From Arabidopsis thaliana (lineage: Eukaryota > Streptophyta > Magnoliopsida > Brassicales > Brassicaceae), in assembly GCF_000001735.4 (NCBI RefSeq), contig NC_003070.9, forward strand, positions 1,302,001-1,366,000: 64,000 nucleotides of DNA, in the 5' to 3' direction. The translations under genes and the position numbers were made by a program. A model generated the notes under the pieces. That model was not told where the DNA came from. It saw only the letters and a list, made by a program, of their open reading frames with translations, and did no database searches. The first letter of the stretch is position 1. The number at the start of each line of letters is the position of its first letter. Shown piece after piece: positions 13,421 through 26,300 of this stretch.

Positions 13421-14280
13421 AACCAACATCCAAGATCTCTCTTCCCTATTCAATCGTTTACAAAAGAGTGTTGCAGGAAAAAGAAAACATTAGAAGAAGC
13501 TCTGTGATGTATGTTGTTGGATGTTGTCTCGTTTTCGCTTTGTTTGTTCTCTTTAGCAGCTTATGCATTTTTAAGACTCAGACAGAGAGAAAGAGAGACT
13601 AATGTTTTTTTTTAGTTTTTCTTGTTTCATCATTTAAAAAACGGTCTTATTTGTTACTTGTTAGTGCAACTTAAAGTTTGGTTCTTGTAGTTTGCCATGT
13701 CATGACGTCAATATATTGAATAGCTCATCAAACAATTCTGGTTATATCTTAATGTTGTGAAGATTTTAATTTAGTGCAAGGGGGTTGATATGTTATTAAT
13801 AAAGATTTAATGGAGGTATTTAAAGCTCAACGTGCACAACATAATGTCTCAACTATATACCATGTTTTTAAAAACATACATGCATAGACATCCTACACAA
13901 TCTTTTTAGGTAAGATCCCAATAAAAATCTAAATTTGGATGATCTGTTTTATTTGGTTAACAAAACTAAGAGATGAGTAAAGAAAATAAAAGAGTTTCTG
14001 GAATTGGCTAAAAAAAGAAAGAAATAGATAAAAACGTTCCCTCAAAAACCTCCACATGCAATTTATGAATTTACTATTTGAAAAAAATAAAAATAAGATA
14101 AGACAAAATTATTAATAGATTGAAGATGATTTCACCCATGATTCAAGTGCAACGAATAAAATCAAAAATAATTTCAAGAATAAGAAATAAAAAGAGAGAA
14201 TTTCGAGAGAGAAAGGTTTAGTTTTTATTTTGTTTGGAGTTTGTCACCCACCCGCGTTATTTTGAGAGCGCTTCTCTGCG

Positions 14281-14303
14281 TCTCTCTTCTCTCTCTCTCT
14301 CTC
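14281..14303. repeat. CT microsatellite in the kinase leader
   Basis: A nearly pure CT tract lies in the presumed 5' leader of the Raf-like kinase gene. It is typical of plant transcription start regions. Confidence 0.85.
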
Positions 14304-14584
14304 GCAAATCAAAAACCTCAACTTTTGAAAAACTTCAATCTCTAGAAACATTCTTCTCTTTTACCCAAAAATCTCATCTTTTGTTTGTTTGTTATTCTTC
14401 TCCTTCATTGTTAATCTCATTGGCCATTTTTCCCTAGGTAATCAAATTCATCTAAAGCTCCAATTTTTCAATTCGATTACACCACATTCGGTGTCATCAA
14501 TGATCTCGTTGCTTATATATGTATATACAATTGATTTGTGTGATCAACATTTGCAGAAAAAATTGATTTTGAAATTTGTTTCTC

Positions 14585-14605
14585 GTTGTTGTTGTTGTTG
14601 TTGTT
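14585..14605. repeat. GTT trinucleotide microsatellite
   Basis: About seven tandem GTT/TTG units in the kinase leader or leader intron. The opposite strand gives a chance poly-Asn frame that I do not regard as coding. Confidence 0.85.
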
Positions 14606-14918
14606 ATGCAGGGTAATTTCTGGTCTAATTCGTTTGAATGAGACTCTGGTCTTTGTTTGATTTGGTATGATCTTGTAGCAATATACCCTGAAGATGTTTG
14701 TTGGAGGTTTGCTGATAGACAAAATTGCTTGTGGCTTGTGAATCTCCATTACCTGTTCGCTGTATTTCCTCAAAGAGCGTAAGAGAATCCTGTATTTTCC
14801 TCTCAACATTTTTTGTTTTGAAATTTGGGGAGTTGAAGAACAGAAATTGGTTACTCAGAATCTGTGATACAAGAGATTGTGCAGAAGAAAGAATAAAGCG
14901 TTTTTGGTTCTTGAGAAC

Positions 14919-17900
14919 ATGAGAATGGAGTTTCCTGGCAGCTCCAATCAGCATTTAGGTAGGGATAGGTTCAATGGAGAAGTTGGTTGCGGTAATAACT
15001 GTTCTCAGACAGGAGAGGAATTTTCAAATGAGTTTTTGAGGGATTTTGGTGCTCAACGAAGACTACAACATGGTGGTGTTAACAGAAATGTTGAGGGTAA
15101 TTATAATAATCGCCATCTTGTTTACGAGGATTTCAACAGAATTCTTGGCCTTCAAAGAGTTGATTCCAACATGTCAGAAGGTATTAATTCCTCGAATGGT
15201 TACTTTGCTGAGTCAAATGTTGCAGACTCACCTCGGAAGATGTTTCAAACTGCAATATCAGATGTTTATTTGCCTGAAGTATTGAAGCTTCTTTGTAGCT
15301 TCGGGGGAAGGATCTTACAGCGGCCTGGTGATGGCAAGCTTAGATACATTGGAGGGGAGACTCGGATTATCTCAATACGCAAACATGTTGGATTAAACGA
15401 ATTGATGCACAAGACTTATGCTTTGTGCAACCATCCGCATACAATCAAGTATCAATTACCAGGAGAAGATCTTGATGCCCTTATATCGGTTTGCTCAGAT
15501 GAGGATCTTCTTCATATGATTGAAGAGTATCAAGAAGCTGAAACAAAGGCTGGATCCCAGAGGATTAGGGTCTTTCTTGTACCTTCCACAGAATCATCAG
15601 AGAGTCCTAAAATTTTCCATGAAAGGAATATGAACATAAACCGAAACACGAACCAGCAGACGGATATAGATCATTATCAGTATGTTTCAGCTCTTAATGG
15701 TATTGTAGATGTGAGTCCTCAAAAGAGTTCCAGCGGCCAAAGTGGAACAAGTCAGACCACACAATTTGGGAATGCTTCAGAATTTAGCCCTACATTTCAT
15801 CTTCGAGACTCGCCTACTTCTGTTCATACATGGGAACACAAAGACAGCAACAGTCCAACCTTCATGAAACCATATGGGAACACGAATGCTGTTCATTTTA
15901 TGCCGAAAATGCAGATTCCCAGGAACTCGTTTGGTCAACAATCTCCTCCAACATCTCCTTTTTCAGTCCACAAGAGAGCAAACACCGACGTTCCTTATTT
16001 TGCCGATCAAAATGGTTTCTTTGACCCTTACTTGGCTGCTCCAAACTTCCCACAGCAAAATAGGTTCTTTTTTGAGACTACTACACAAAAGCAGAAGCAT
16101 CCAGAAGTGAATCTTCATGACCGGAGGCCAAGCGATGATATTTACCCCCATGGCCAAGCTTATATCGGAGCCGAGAAAATGACGCTTAAGAAAAACGCTC
16201 TTTCTGATCCGCAGCTGCATGATGAGAGCCAAATCAACAATGGGTTAGAAGCATTTACCAAACAACCATGGAAAATATTGAGAAAGAATCTACGTGTTGT
16301 GGCTACATCAAAGTGGGAAGATAGTGATGATATCTATTTCAATAATCCAGAAGGCAAGAGATGCAAGGAGCTTGAACTCACCAAGGAAGTTCCTAATAGT
16401 TGGATCAATCGCGATAATAATCCCGATTCTTTTGATCAGGCAACAAAGAAACAGGATGGTAGTAACAGTAATAGCTCCTTCAGTCCGAATTATTTCAGTC
16501 CGAATCATCAACCAGCTGCTCAGATTACTTCAAGTGATTCACAAGATTCAGGAAGCTCAGTGTTCTCTTTATCAGTTAACACCAACGAAAATTATCTTGA
16601 TTGTTCGAGGGAAAAATTTAATGGTTTCCAGCATGACATGTCACTAGATATTCTCATCAGAAGCCACACTTCAGCTACAGATCAACTATGTAGTACAACC
16701 AAGTCAAGTGATAAAGCAGATTACTCCTCACCCAATACAAATTTCCCCGTGGTATTTCTGAGACAGGAACCTATGATTCCGAGACATGTAAGCATAATTA
16801 ATCTATTCATTGCGTAAATTTAGCAGTCTTTCTGGTCTAAGTCTGTTTTCCTCAAATTATGTGCAGGATTTGGAGACAAATAGCGATGATTCAGATACTC
16901 AAAAATCTCTTCCTAGAGAAGAGAGTATTCACTATAGTGGATTGCCACTTAGGAAGGTGGGAAGTAGAGAAACTACTTTTATGCACACGCAGGGGTCAGA
17001 TGATTTCTTCAAAAGCAAGCTGCTTGGTCCACAGTTGATAGTTGAGGATGTGACGAACGAAGTAATTTCAGATAATCTCTTATCAGCTACTATTGTCCCT
17101 CAAGTAAATAGGGAGTCCGATGATGATCACAAATCCTACACAAGGGAGAAAGAGATTACAAATGCGGATCATGAATCAGAAATGGAGGTACGAAATTTAT
17201 GTTTTCCTTTAGATTAGAAATTCTGGCTGTCTTGGTGTGTGTCAGGTTGGGGTTTATCTCTCTGGTATTTTTTTCATATTGCAGGAAAAGTACAAGAAAA
17301 GCAGAAACACCGATGATTCATTCAGCGAAGCTGCAATGGTTGAAATCGAAGCTGGAATATATGGCTTACAGATAATTAAAAACACTGATCTTGAAGACTT
17401 ACACGAGCTTGGATCTGGTACATTTGGAACTGTTTACTATGGGAAGTGGAGAGGAACTGATGTTGCTATCAAGAGGATAAAGAATAGTTGTTTCTCTGGT
17501 GGATCATCCGAGCAAGCACGGCAGGTTTAACTCTTCTCTCGAGTCTTTGTACTTTTGAAGGGAATTTCAGAACCGCAGTTTTCACTGATGCCTTACTGAA
17601 ACAGACTAAAGATTTCTGGAGAGAAGCTCGGATATTGGCGAATCTTCACCATCCTAACGTAGTGGCCTTTTATGGAGTTGTACCAGATGGACCTGGTGGA
17701 ACAATGGCAACAGTGACTGAGTATATGGTGAACGGATCTTTGAGGCATGTCTTGCAGAGAAAAGACAGGTACACAATAATCTGTCAAATCTTTGTATGAC
17801 CTTTTGTGATATGACATTCTGAGTTTACTGATGGAAAAACTTTGGGCACAGATTACTTGATAGGCGCAAAAAACTGATGATAACTCTTGATTCTGCATTT

Positions 17901-18653
17901 GGCATGGAGTATCTACATATGAAAAATATTGTTCATTTTGATCTTAAATGCGATAACTTGCTTGTAAACTTGAGGGATCCACAACGACCCATTTGCAAGG
18001 TAACACTTTTCCCCAAAATCAGGTAATTTCAAGCCAAGTTGTATGAGTAAAGTGCTGTATTTATTAGTCTCACTGTTGAATTTGCAGGTTGGAGATTTCG
18101 GATTGTCGAGAATAAAACGAAACACGCTTGTCTCTGGTGGAGTAAGAGGAACCCTTCCATGGATGGCACCAGAGCTGCTAAACGGAAGCAGCAATCGGGT
18201 CTCAGAGAAAGTATGTTGTTGAGTCCAAAATCAAAACATTGAAAATGTTAAGAGTCTTTGTTTTAATCTTAACATGTTTTTGCAGGTCGATGTTTTCTCA
18301 TTTGGTATCGTGATGTGGGAGATCTTGACAGGCGAAGAACCCTATGCGAATCTGCATTGCGGTGCCATCATTGGTAAGTTTCTAGCATGAGCAGTTCTTC
18401 AGTCTTTGAACAAGATGAACTTGGATTGAGCTTTGGTTTATGATCTAATTTTTGATCTGTTTGGTTTTGATAAAAAGGTGGAATTGTGAACAATACGTTA
18501 AGACCTCCGGTGCCTGAACGGTGTGAAGCTGAGTGGAGGAAGTTGATGGAGCAATGCTGGTCATTCGATCCAGGAGTACGGCCATCGTTTACGGAGATTG
18601 TTGAACGACTTCGATCAATGACTGTTGCCTTGCAACCCAAGCGAAGAACCTAA
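14919..18653 (+). CDS. RAF16: PB1-domain Raf-like MAPKKK (B4-type)
   Basis: Eight coding exons: 14919-16787, 16867-17187, 17285-17524, 17605-17768, 17852-17999, 18088-18210, 18286-18373 and 18478-18653, giving 1042 residues. The ATG at 14919 is the first Met that opens the conserved [11 protein letters not shown] start. Domains: PB1 at about 120-220 ([29 protein letters not shown]), a long Ser/Asn/Gln-rich linker, and a protein kinase domain at about 766-1030. Kinase residues seen are the G-loop G773-S-G-T-F-G, Lys793 in VAIK, H893-F-D-L-K with D895 as catalytic base, D917-F-G, and a RPSFTEI C-lobe. HFD replacing HRD is usual in plant Raf-like kinases. Relatives of the B4 group act in early osmotic signalling upstream of ABA-unresponsive SnRK2s; this role is inferred for the present gene. 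The symbol is recalled from the At1g04700 assignment and is less certain than the family. Confidence 0.95.
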
Positions 18654-19940
18654 AAGCCCTCTCAAATAAACGTAAGTTGTGAGATACATGAGCCTTTTTT
18701 TGGGTTGGTTTTAAATTTATTGGTTGAATGAAAGCAGAAGATGGGAAGAATATAGATTTATGAGATTGTGTGGAGTCTGTAAATTAGTATTGAGAAGCAT
18801 TTACCGGTTTAGGTAAAAGTTGTATACCAAGAAAGTTGAGGGTCAATTGTGTAAAAAAACACAACTTTTTTTTATGTAAAGCAATATGTTGGAGTAATAA
18901 GCCCAACCCATTAAAACTCAGCCCATAAATTGCAACGTTCTCCATTGTTGTTCTCAAACGCGCCTCACTTAACTCATCTTCTCAAATTATTTCAAATCCA
19001 GCAATTTATGAAACGCGCTCTTCAACGTTAATCATGTTGTTCTCAAACGCGCTAACGAGACCGTTTAAGTAAATTGTAATCTATCTTGTAGAATAATCAG
19101 CCCTGACCTATATAGTACCACCTCATGTCGTGGTAGCATAAATATACAAGCCCAAAGCAAATTTTATAGATCGAAAGTTTCACTAACTTGGCCCATGTTT
19201 ACTTATTTATCGCTAAGCAGATGGATCTCAATCTTCTTTAGGACTTGATACGACATCAGCTCCCATTCTATTCGCCAACTCAGGATTCTCGATTTAGTTT
19301 GACCATTTGAGCTGCTCTTTGTTTGTTTCAATGTTAAATTATTGGAATTGAAAAACATGGACATATGAAATTCCAACAAAACTGTTACAGCTTAATCATA
19401 AAGCATATGTAACTAAATGATTACTACAATTGATTATGAGATACTAATCACAGATTATGCCAATGAGAAACAGACCAAAGCACCAAACTTAATAAGTAAC
19501 AACTCATAATCCATGGAAATCAAAAACGAAAAATTCTCCATAAACATTGAGAAGAAAAACCAAAAAGAAACAACAACAGCAGGGAAAAGAAGAAAGCAAA
19601 GACTTACGTAGAGAACAGATGAACGAAAGTTTCGAATTTGAAAGTAGGCTCGAAGAGAGACTAAGACGGCGTTTTTAGGGTTAATTCATAAGAGAAACGT
19701 GCCGTCGAAGAAATGACTGTCGAGTTTTTCTGAGAGAGAAAGAAAGACATCTTACTCTATACGACGTCGTTTAGCATCAAAACCAGATGATTGATTCCGC
19801 TAAACCCTGAAACCGTATATGTATGTAACCCATCCTAAACCGGGATGAAGCGGTTTAGTTTTTTTTTTCCTTTGTCTTTTATCTGCTTTACAACGAACGG
19901 TTTAGCCCAGTTTGGGCTTCAAAATAATCAAACGAAAACA
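18654..19940. other. Kinase 3' end and thiolase promoter, with possible minus-strand transcript
   Basis: The first 200 bases or so are likely kinase 3' UTR. The rest carries several promoter-type motifs: GCCCA elements around 18900-18930 and 19150-19195, a telo-box-like TTAGGGTTA (19675-19683) and the palindrome ACGACGTCGT (19761-19770). An 18-bp exact direct repeat lies at 18946-18963 and 19035-19052. On the minus strand a donor-like CTAC/GTAAGT occurs near 19610. Downstream of it there is an acceptor-like tract and a short frame ending at 19228 (ELANRMGADVVSSPKED), but there is no credible start. This may be a divergent non-coding transcript. No protein gene is supported. Confidence 0.4.
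18946..19052. repeat. Imperfect direct repeat TGTTGTTCTCAAACGCGC
   Basis: Exact 18-bp copies at 18946-18963 and 19035-19052, each preceded about 15 bp upstream by CAACGTT, so the underlying unit is about 33 bp. A partial AAACGCGCT also occurs between them. The GCGC core is CpG-rich compared with the surroundings. Confidence 0.85.
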
Positions 19941-22556
<2,616 letters not shown>

Positions 22557-22922
22557 TGACAATAAGGCCTTTTGACCAAGGACCCTAGCTAAGGACCAAA
22601 TTAGAACACAGTACTACAAATAAACATTATCACAAATAAATGCGTTCTAGATGAATAAATCATAACGATAGTACAATACATGAGGGAAAACTTCTTGTTA
22701 TTTTTTAACTCTCTTTTGTTATATGGTTGGAATATATACAGATACTCTTTGAGAACATATCATAATCTATTTGGTTTGTCATATGTATGTACACAATTGT
22801 AGAACTATATTATTGAATCACGTTGCATAGTAATGATTAAATCAAAAAGGAAATGTAGATTACAAGTGTCTTTTATCGAAACGAAGAATCAATTATTAAC
22901 CCTTGTGACAATATCACAAAAA
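22557..22922. other. Thiolase 3' region
   Basis: AT-rich DNA between the thiolase stop and the tRNA gene, with AATAAA-like hexamers near 22655. It is probably 3' UTR followed by spacer. No other feature is seen. Confidence 0.6.
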
Positions 22923-23007
22923 GGGGTGGTGGCGCAGTTGGCTAGCGCGTAGGTCTCATAGCTACAGAGTGATCCTGAGGTCGAGAGTTCGAGCCTCTCT
23001 CACCCCA
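22923..23007 (+). tRNA. tRNA-Met(CAT), elongator, with intron
   Basis: The 85-bp gene folds as a cloverleaf: acceptor strand GGGGTGG pairs with TCACCCC, the D-arm lies around GCGCAGTTGGCTAGCGC, and the T-arm is GAGAG-TTCGAGC-CTCTC with the discriminator A at 23007. The anticodon CAT is at 22957-22959. An 11-bp intron (22961-22971, GCTACAGAGTG) follows position 37, the canonical place. Elongator tRNA-Met is one of only two intron-containing tRNA families known in Arabidopsis nuclear DNA (the other is tRNA-Tyr). CAA-like bases flank it, and a T-rich tract (TTCTTTTTATTT) follows that could serve as a Pol III terminator. Confidence 0.95.
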
Positions 23008-23384
23008 AATTCTTTTTATTTCTCAAACTGATTTTGGAGTTCGACCAATTCTTCTACTACATAGTCTACATTCAAATGCATTGAAAGATAAAGATATTGC
23101 TGATAGAATGCAATGCAACTACACTAGTCATTAGAAAGTTTATCCCTCGAAGATATATCAAGCATGGGGTTTAGGTTTACTGTCAATGACATATATGTTG
23201 TATTGTGTAAAATATATAGTAAACAAGATTTCCAACGAAAAAAACAGTGGGTATTTACACAATTCATTTTCTCTCTTACTTGGCTTTTCTTAGCATATGC
23301 AAACATTGTCATAAATCAGATTAAAGCTTAGTATGTAACTACTAGTCTACTACGCACCAATCTAAGACTGACTTCGTTGCAGAA
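23008..23384. other. Spacer between tRNA-Met and the CTF18 3' end
   Basis: AT-rich DNA with a T-rich stretch directly after the tRNA gene. The part nearest 23384 is presumably CTF18 3' UTR. No further gene is seen. Confidence 0.6.
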
Positions 23385-26300
23385 TCATAGTAGAAACTCC
23401 CGCATTCTAACGGGTCTCTTCACAGCATTTGTGAAACCCTGTACGTATAAAGCATACACATAACATCAGTGTCAATATTTCGAATTTGGCCTTAAGTTTG
23501 AATCTCATAAGGTTTGTATATAGTTATCTTAGAATCATCCTTTAGAGGAGCTTTTGGTTGGTTGCTATATCCCGGAGGTTGTGACATACCTCGTTAAACT
23601 TGAAGAGAAGAGGACGTGAATCTCTTTTTGCAGTTGCTCGATTTTGTACATCCTCTGGATCTTCATAATCTTTCCTTGACTTCCTAAACCTGTTTTTACC
23701 AGACAAAATGCAATTAGTCATGATTTCTGTCACTGAGCTGTCTGGTTGAAATTAATTCCGATGAGGCAAGTCATCCACCATTTCTATGGGTGATAATAGC
23801 TTGGGATATAATGAAGTTCTAGTTGAGAAAAATGACATCCAATCCTCCAATTACCTGTCGAAGAAATTAAGGGCGTTGCGAGATGCCTTTTTCACATCAC
23901 TAGAATTAGGTTTTGATGTTGTCGCAGTCCCAACTGAAACCGACGGAGGTTTAGAGGTAACTGGGGTTCTTTGACTTTCATTTGCTGCAGCATTGGTTTT
24001 CTTCGCTAAGTCTTGATTTATTTTCTTAATTTCGGGTTTGTTCAAGATCCCGGACTTTCCTCCACTTGCTTGCAGTATCTTTTGCTTCTCAACCTGAGTT
24101 TTTAACATGTTTTTGAAAATCAGACAATCAAGATCTTCAGGCAGCTAAAGGCACAAATCCATAACAAGTTTAGTGGAAGAAGATGCGACTTACTTCATGT
24201 ACCAACACTTGTTTCATCGCTAAGGCGAGTACATGATGTTTAAATTGGTGACCCTGTCAAATGTTGGAAAGGCGATGAGTATTATCTCCAAAGGCAGAAT
24301 GTAGTGGACAGATACTAAGAAAAGAAAAAGAAACAAAACCTTGAAATTAATGAAATCAAATAGATGTGGATCTAAAGCAAGAACTAAAGCATCTGAAGCA
24401 GCATCCTCCCTGAGGCTACTTAGAACAGGATCAGATTTCACATTCTTATAAGTCAAAGAATAAGAACACATAAGCATGACCAAACCCGCCAGTTGTTCCT
24501 TTTGCCTATCTGATAGCAAATGCGATGCCACCTGAGGAGAATAGCAAAGATGATATGCTTAGAAGAGCAGCACAGTAAACCATGAAAGGAACAATGAATA
24601 CAAAGAAAAACCAACATTCAACAGATGAAGACATACCGGTCTAAGAGTTGGGGGAGAAAGAATATGCAATAGCGGGGAAATAGAGTCTTCTACGAAAGAC
24701 TTGATTGACAAATGCCTTCCAATATAGGGAGGTATCTTGTGGTGCCAAGACCGCAGAGACTCCTGCTTTTCTACCAAAAGTGTTCGACATCTGGTACATT
24801 TGATATTGAGAAGCACTAGTAAAAAGGGACGCTTTGAATGTTGCCTTTCTTTATCAATAAAATATGACACCAAAATCACCTGTGGTATGACTTAGGCCAC
24901 TCAATCATTGGTTTTTGAATTTGGGCCACACGACGGTGTATAGGTATCACCAGGCTAGGAAAGTAAACTACATCATAAGGTAAAAAGAAAATATCAGTCT
25001 TATTTACAGGACTCTGCAATCATCTGAGCTTTAAAGCCTTTACCATAGAGAGGCATTTGCTGAGTGCGCATTATGTATCGATGCAGCAAATCAGAAGTTC
25101 CAAGACCGTCCAAGCAGCTGATCTTTATGTAAAAAAGAATACACATACGTTATTTCAGAACATAGCCGCACAAACATACAGAACAAAACAGTCATAGGGA
25201 TTCAAAGTCATTAATTAGCCTTACTGTCTTGTCCATCACTGGATCATGGTAGTGGAGCTGCAAAATGTTTTCATGTATACCATCGAAAATCAAATCATAA
25301 TCACCCCTGCACATTCAGTTAAACTTAAGGATGAATACACAAAGCAGAAAAGTTATTGAATAATGAAAGAAAAATTCATTGTCTAGTACATACCGACTGG
25401 ACACGAGAGAGTGTAAGAAGTCAAAGTTTTTGGCCCCACTGCCAGAAGCGTCATTAGATCGTTCTCGTTTCATTTTTCTCGTGGTGAATATCTAGAAAGA
25501 GGAAGCAAGCTTAAATATAAAATGAAATTATCTGTAAGCAAAGATTGCTACGACACTTTAATTGGGCTTACCTCTTTCCAGATATCAAACAGACTCTTTG
25601 ACATGTCTTTCCGCCCAACAACTTGAGATCCAATGTCAATCTGAAAGAGAAAGAAGGCGGGTCTTAGCTTATCAGAAGGCTAAATCCCCAAGGATGGGAA
25701 ACCAAATAAAAAGTTAGTTGCCTATAGAACAAAAATGTTGAAAACTGTTACGGTGTTCCTAGCTAGATGGGCTAGTACAAATCAAATCGAAAGTGGAAAA
25801 CACAGAGCCAGTGCAAGAAGGGTATCAAAGTCTCACCACATTGATGGTTTCTTTCTTCTTGTAGAGAAATTGCAGAGTGTTCAAGCAAGAGCGAATGTCA
25901 CATTCTGTAACCAGTAACCACCAAATAAAAGGCAAAAGATAGCAGAATTATGTAGGAAACAAATACACGACCAAAAAATTTCTCTAAGAAAATTAAGATC
26001 ACACTAAAAACCAAATTAAAGAGAGAAAGATACCAGTGTACTCCGCAAGAGCACTAAGAGCGAATGATCTTGCTTTCATACCCTCCATATTACAGATGTA
26101 CTTGAGCCTGTCATTTACACATATCAGCCTAGTAAGACGATTTTGATAGATATCTAAAATCAGGGAGAAATTTTGACTTTAATATGAATATAGTTCAATG
26201 GTTCTTATCCAAAATACTTCCCAACCATGATAGCAATGAGATGTGCTGCATCATTTCATACTATTTAACAAATTTAGTCACATCTTGTGGAATGATAAAT

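Larger units (their letters stand above)
13421..14918. other. KAB1 3' region and kinase promoter with long 5' leader
   Basis: The first 300 or so bases are likely KAB1 3' UTR. From about 14200 the sequence resembles a long transcribed leader for the kinase gene: a CT-rich tract at 14281-14303, a good donor-like CCTAG/GTAATC at 14437/14438, and T-rich candidate acceptors before 14610. A short ATG frame (14500-14616, 38 codons) and others in the leader would be upstream ORFs if they are not spliced out. A GTT microsatellite lies at 14585-14605. No protein gene is recognised here. Confidence 0.55.

Noticed and set aside
14877..14918. An extended N-terminus for the Raf-like kinase starting at TTG 14877.
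   Set aside because: The first AUG in frame is 14919. It gives the expected 1042 residues, and eukaryotic TTG starts are rare.
15046..16647. Shifted-frame ORFs inside the first kinase exon, both strands.
   Set aside because: They overlap a 623-codon in-frame exon with a PB1 domain. They are frame shadows.
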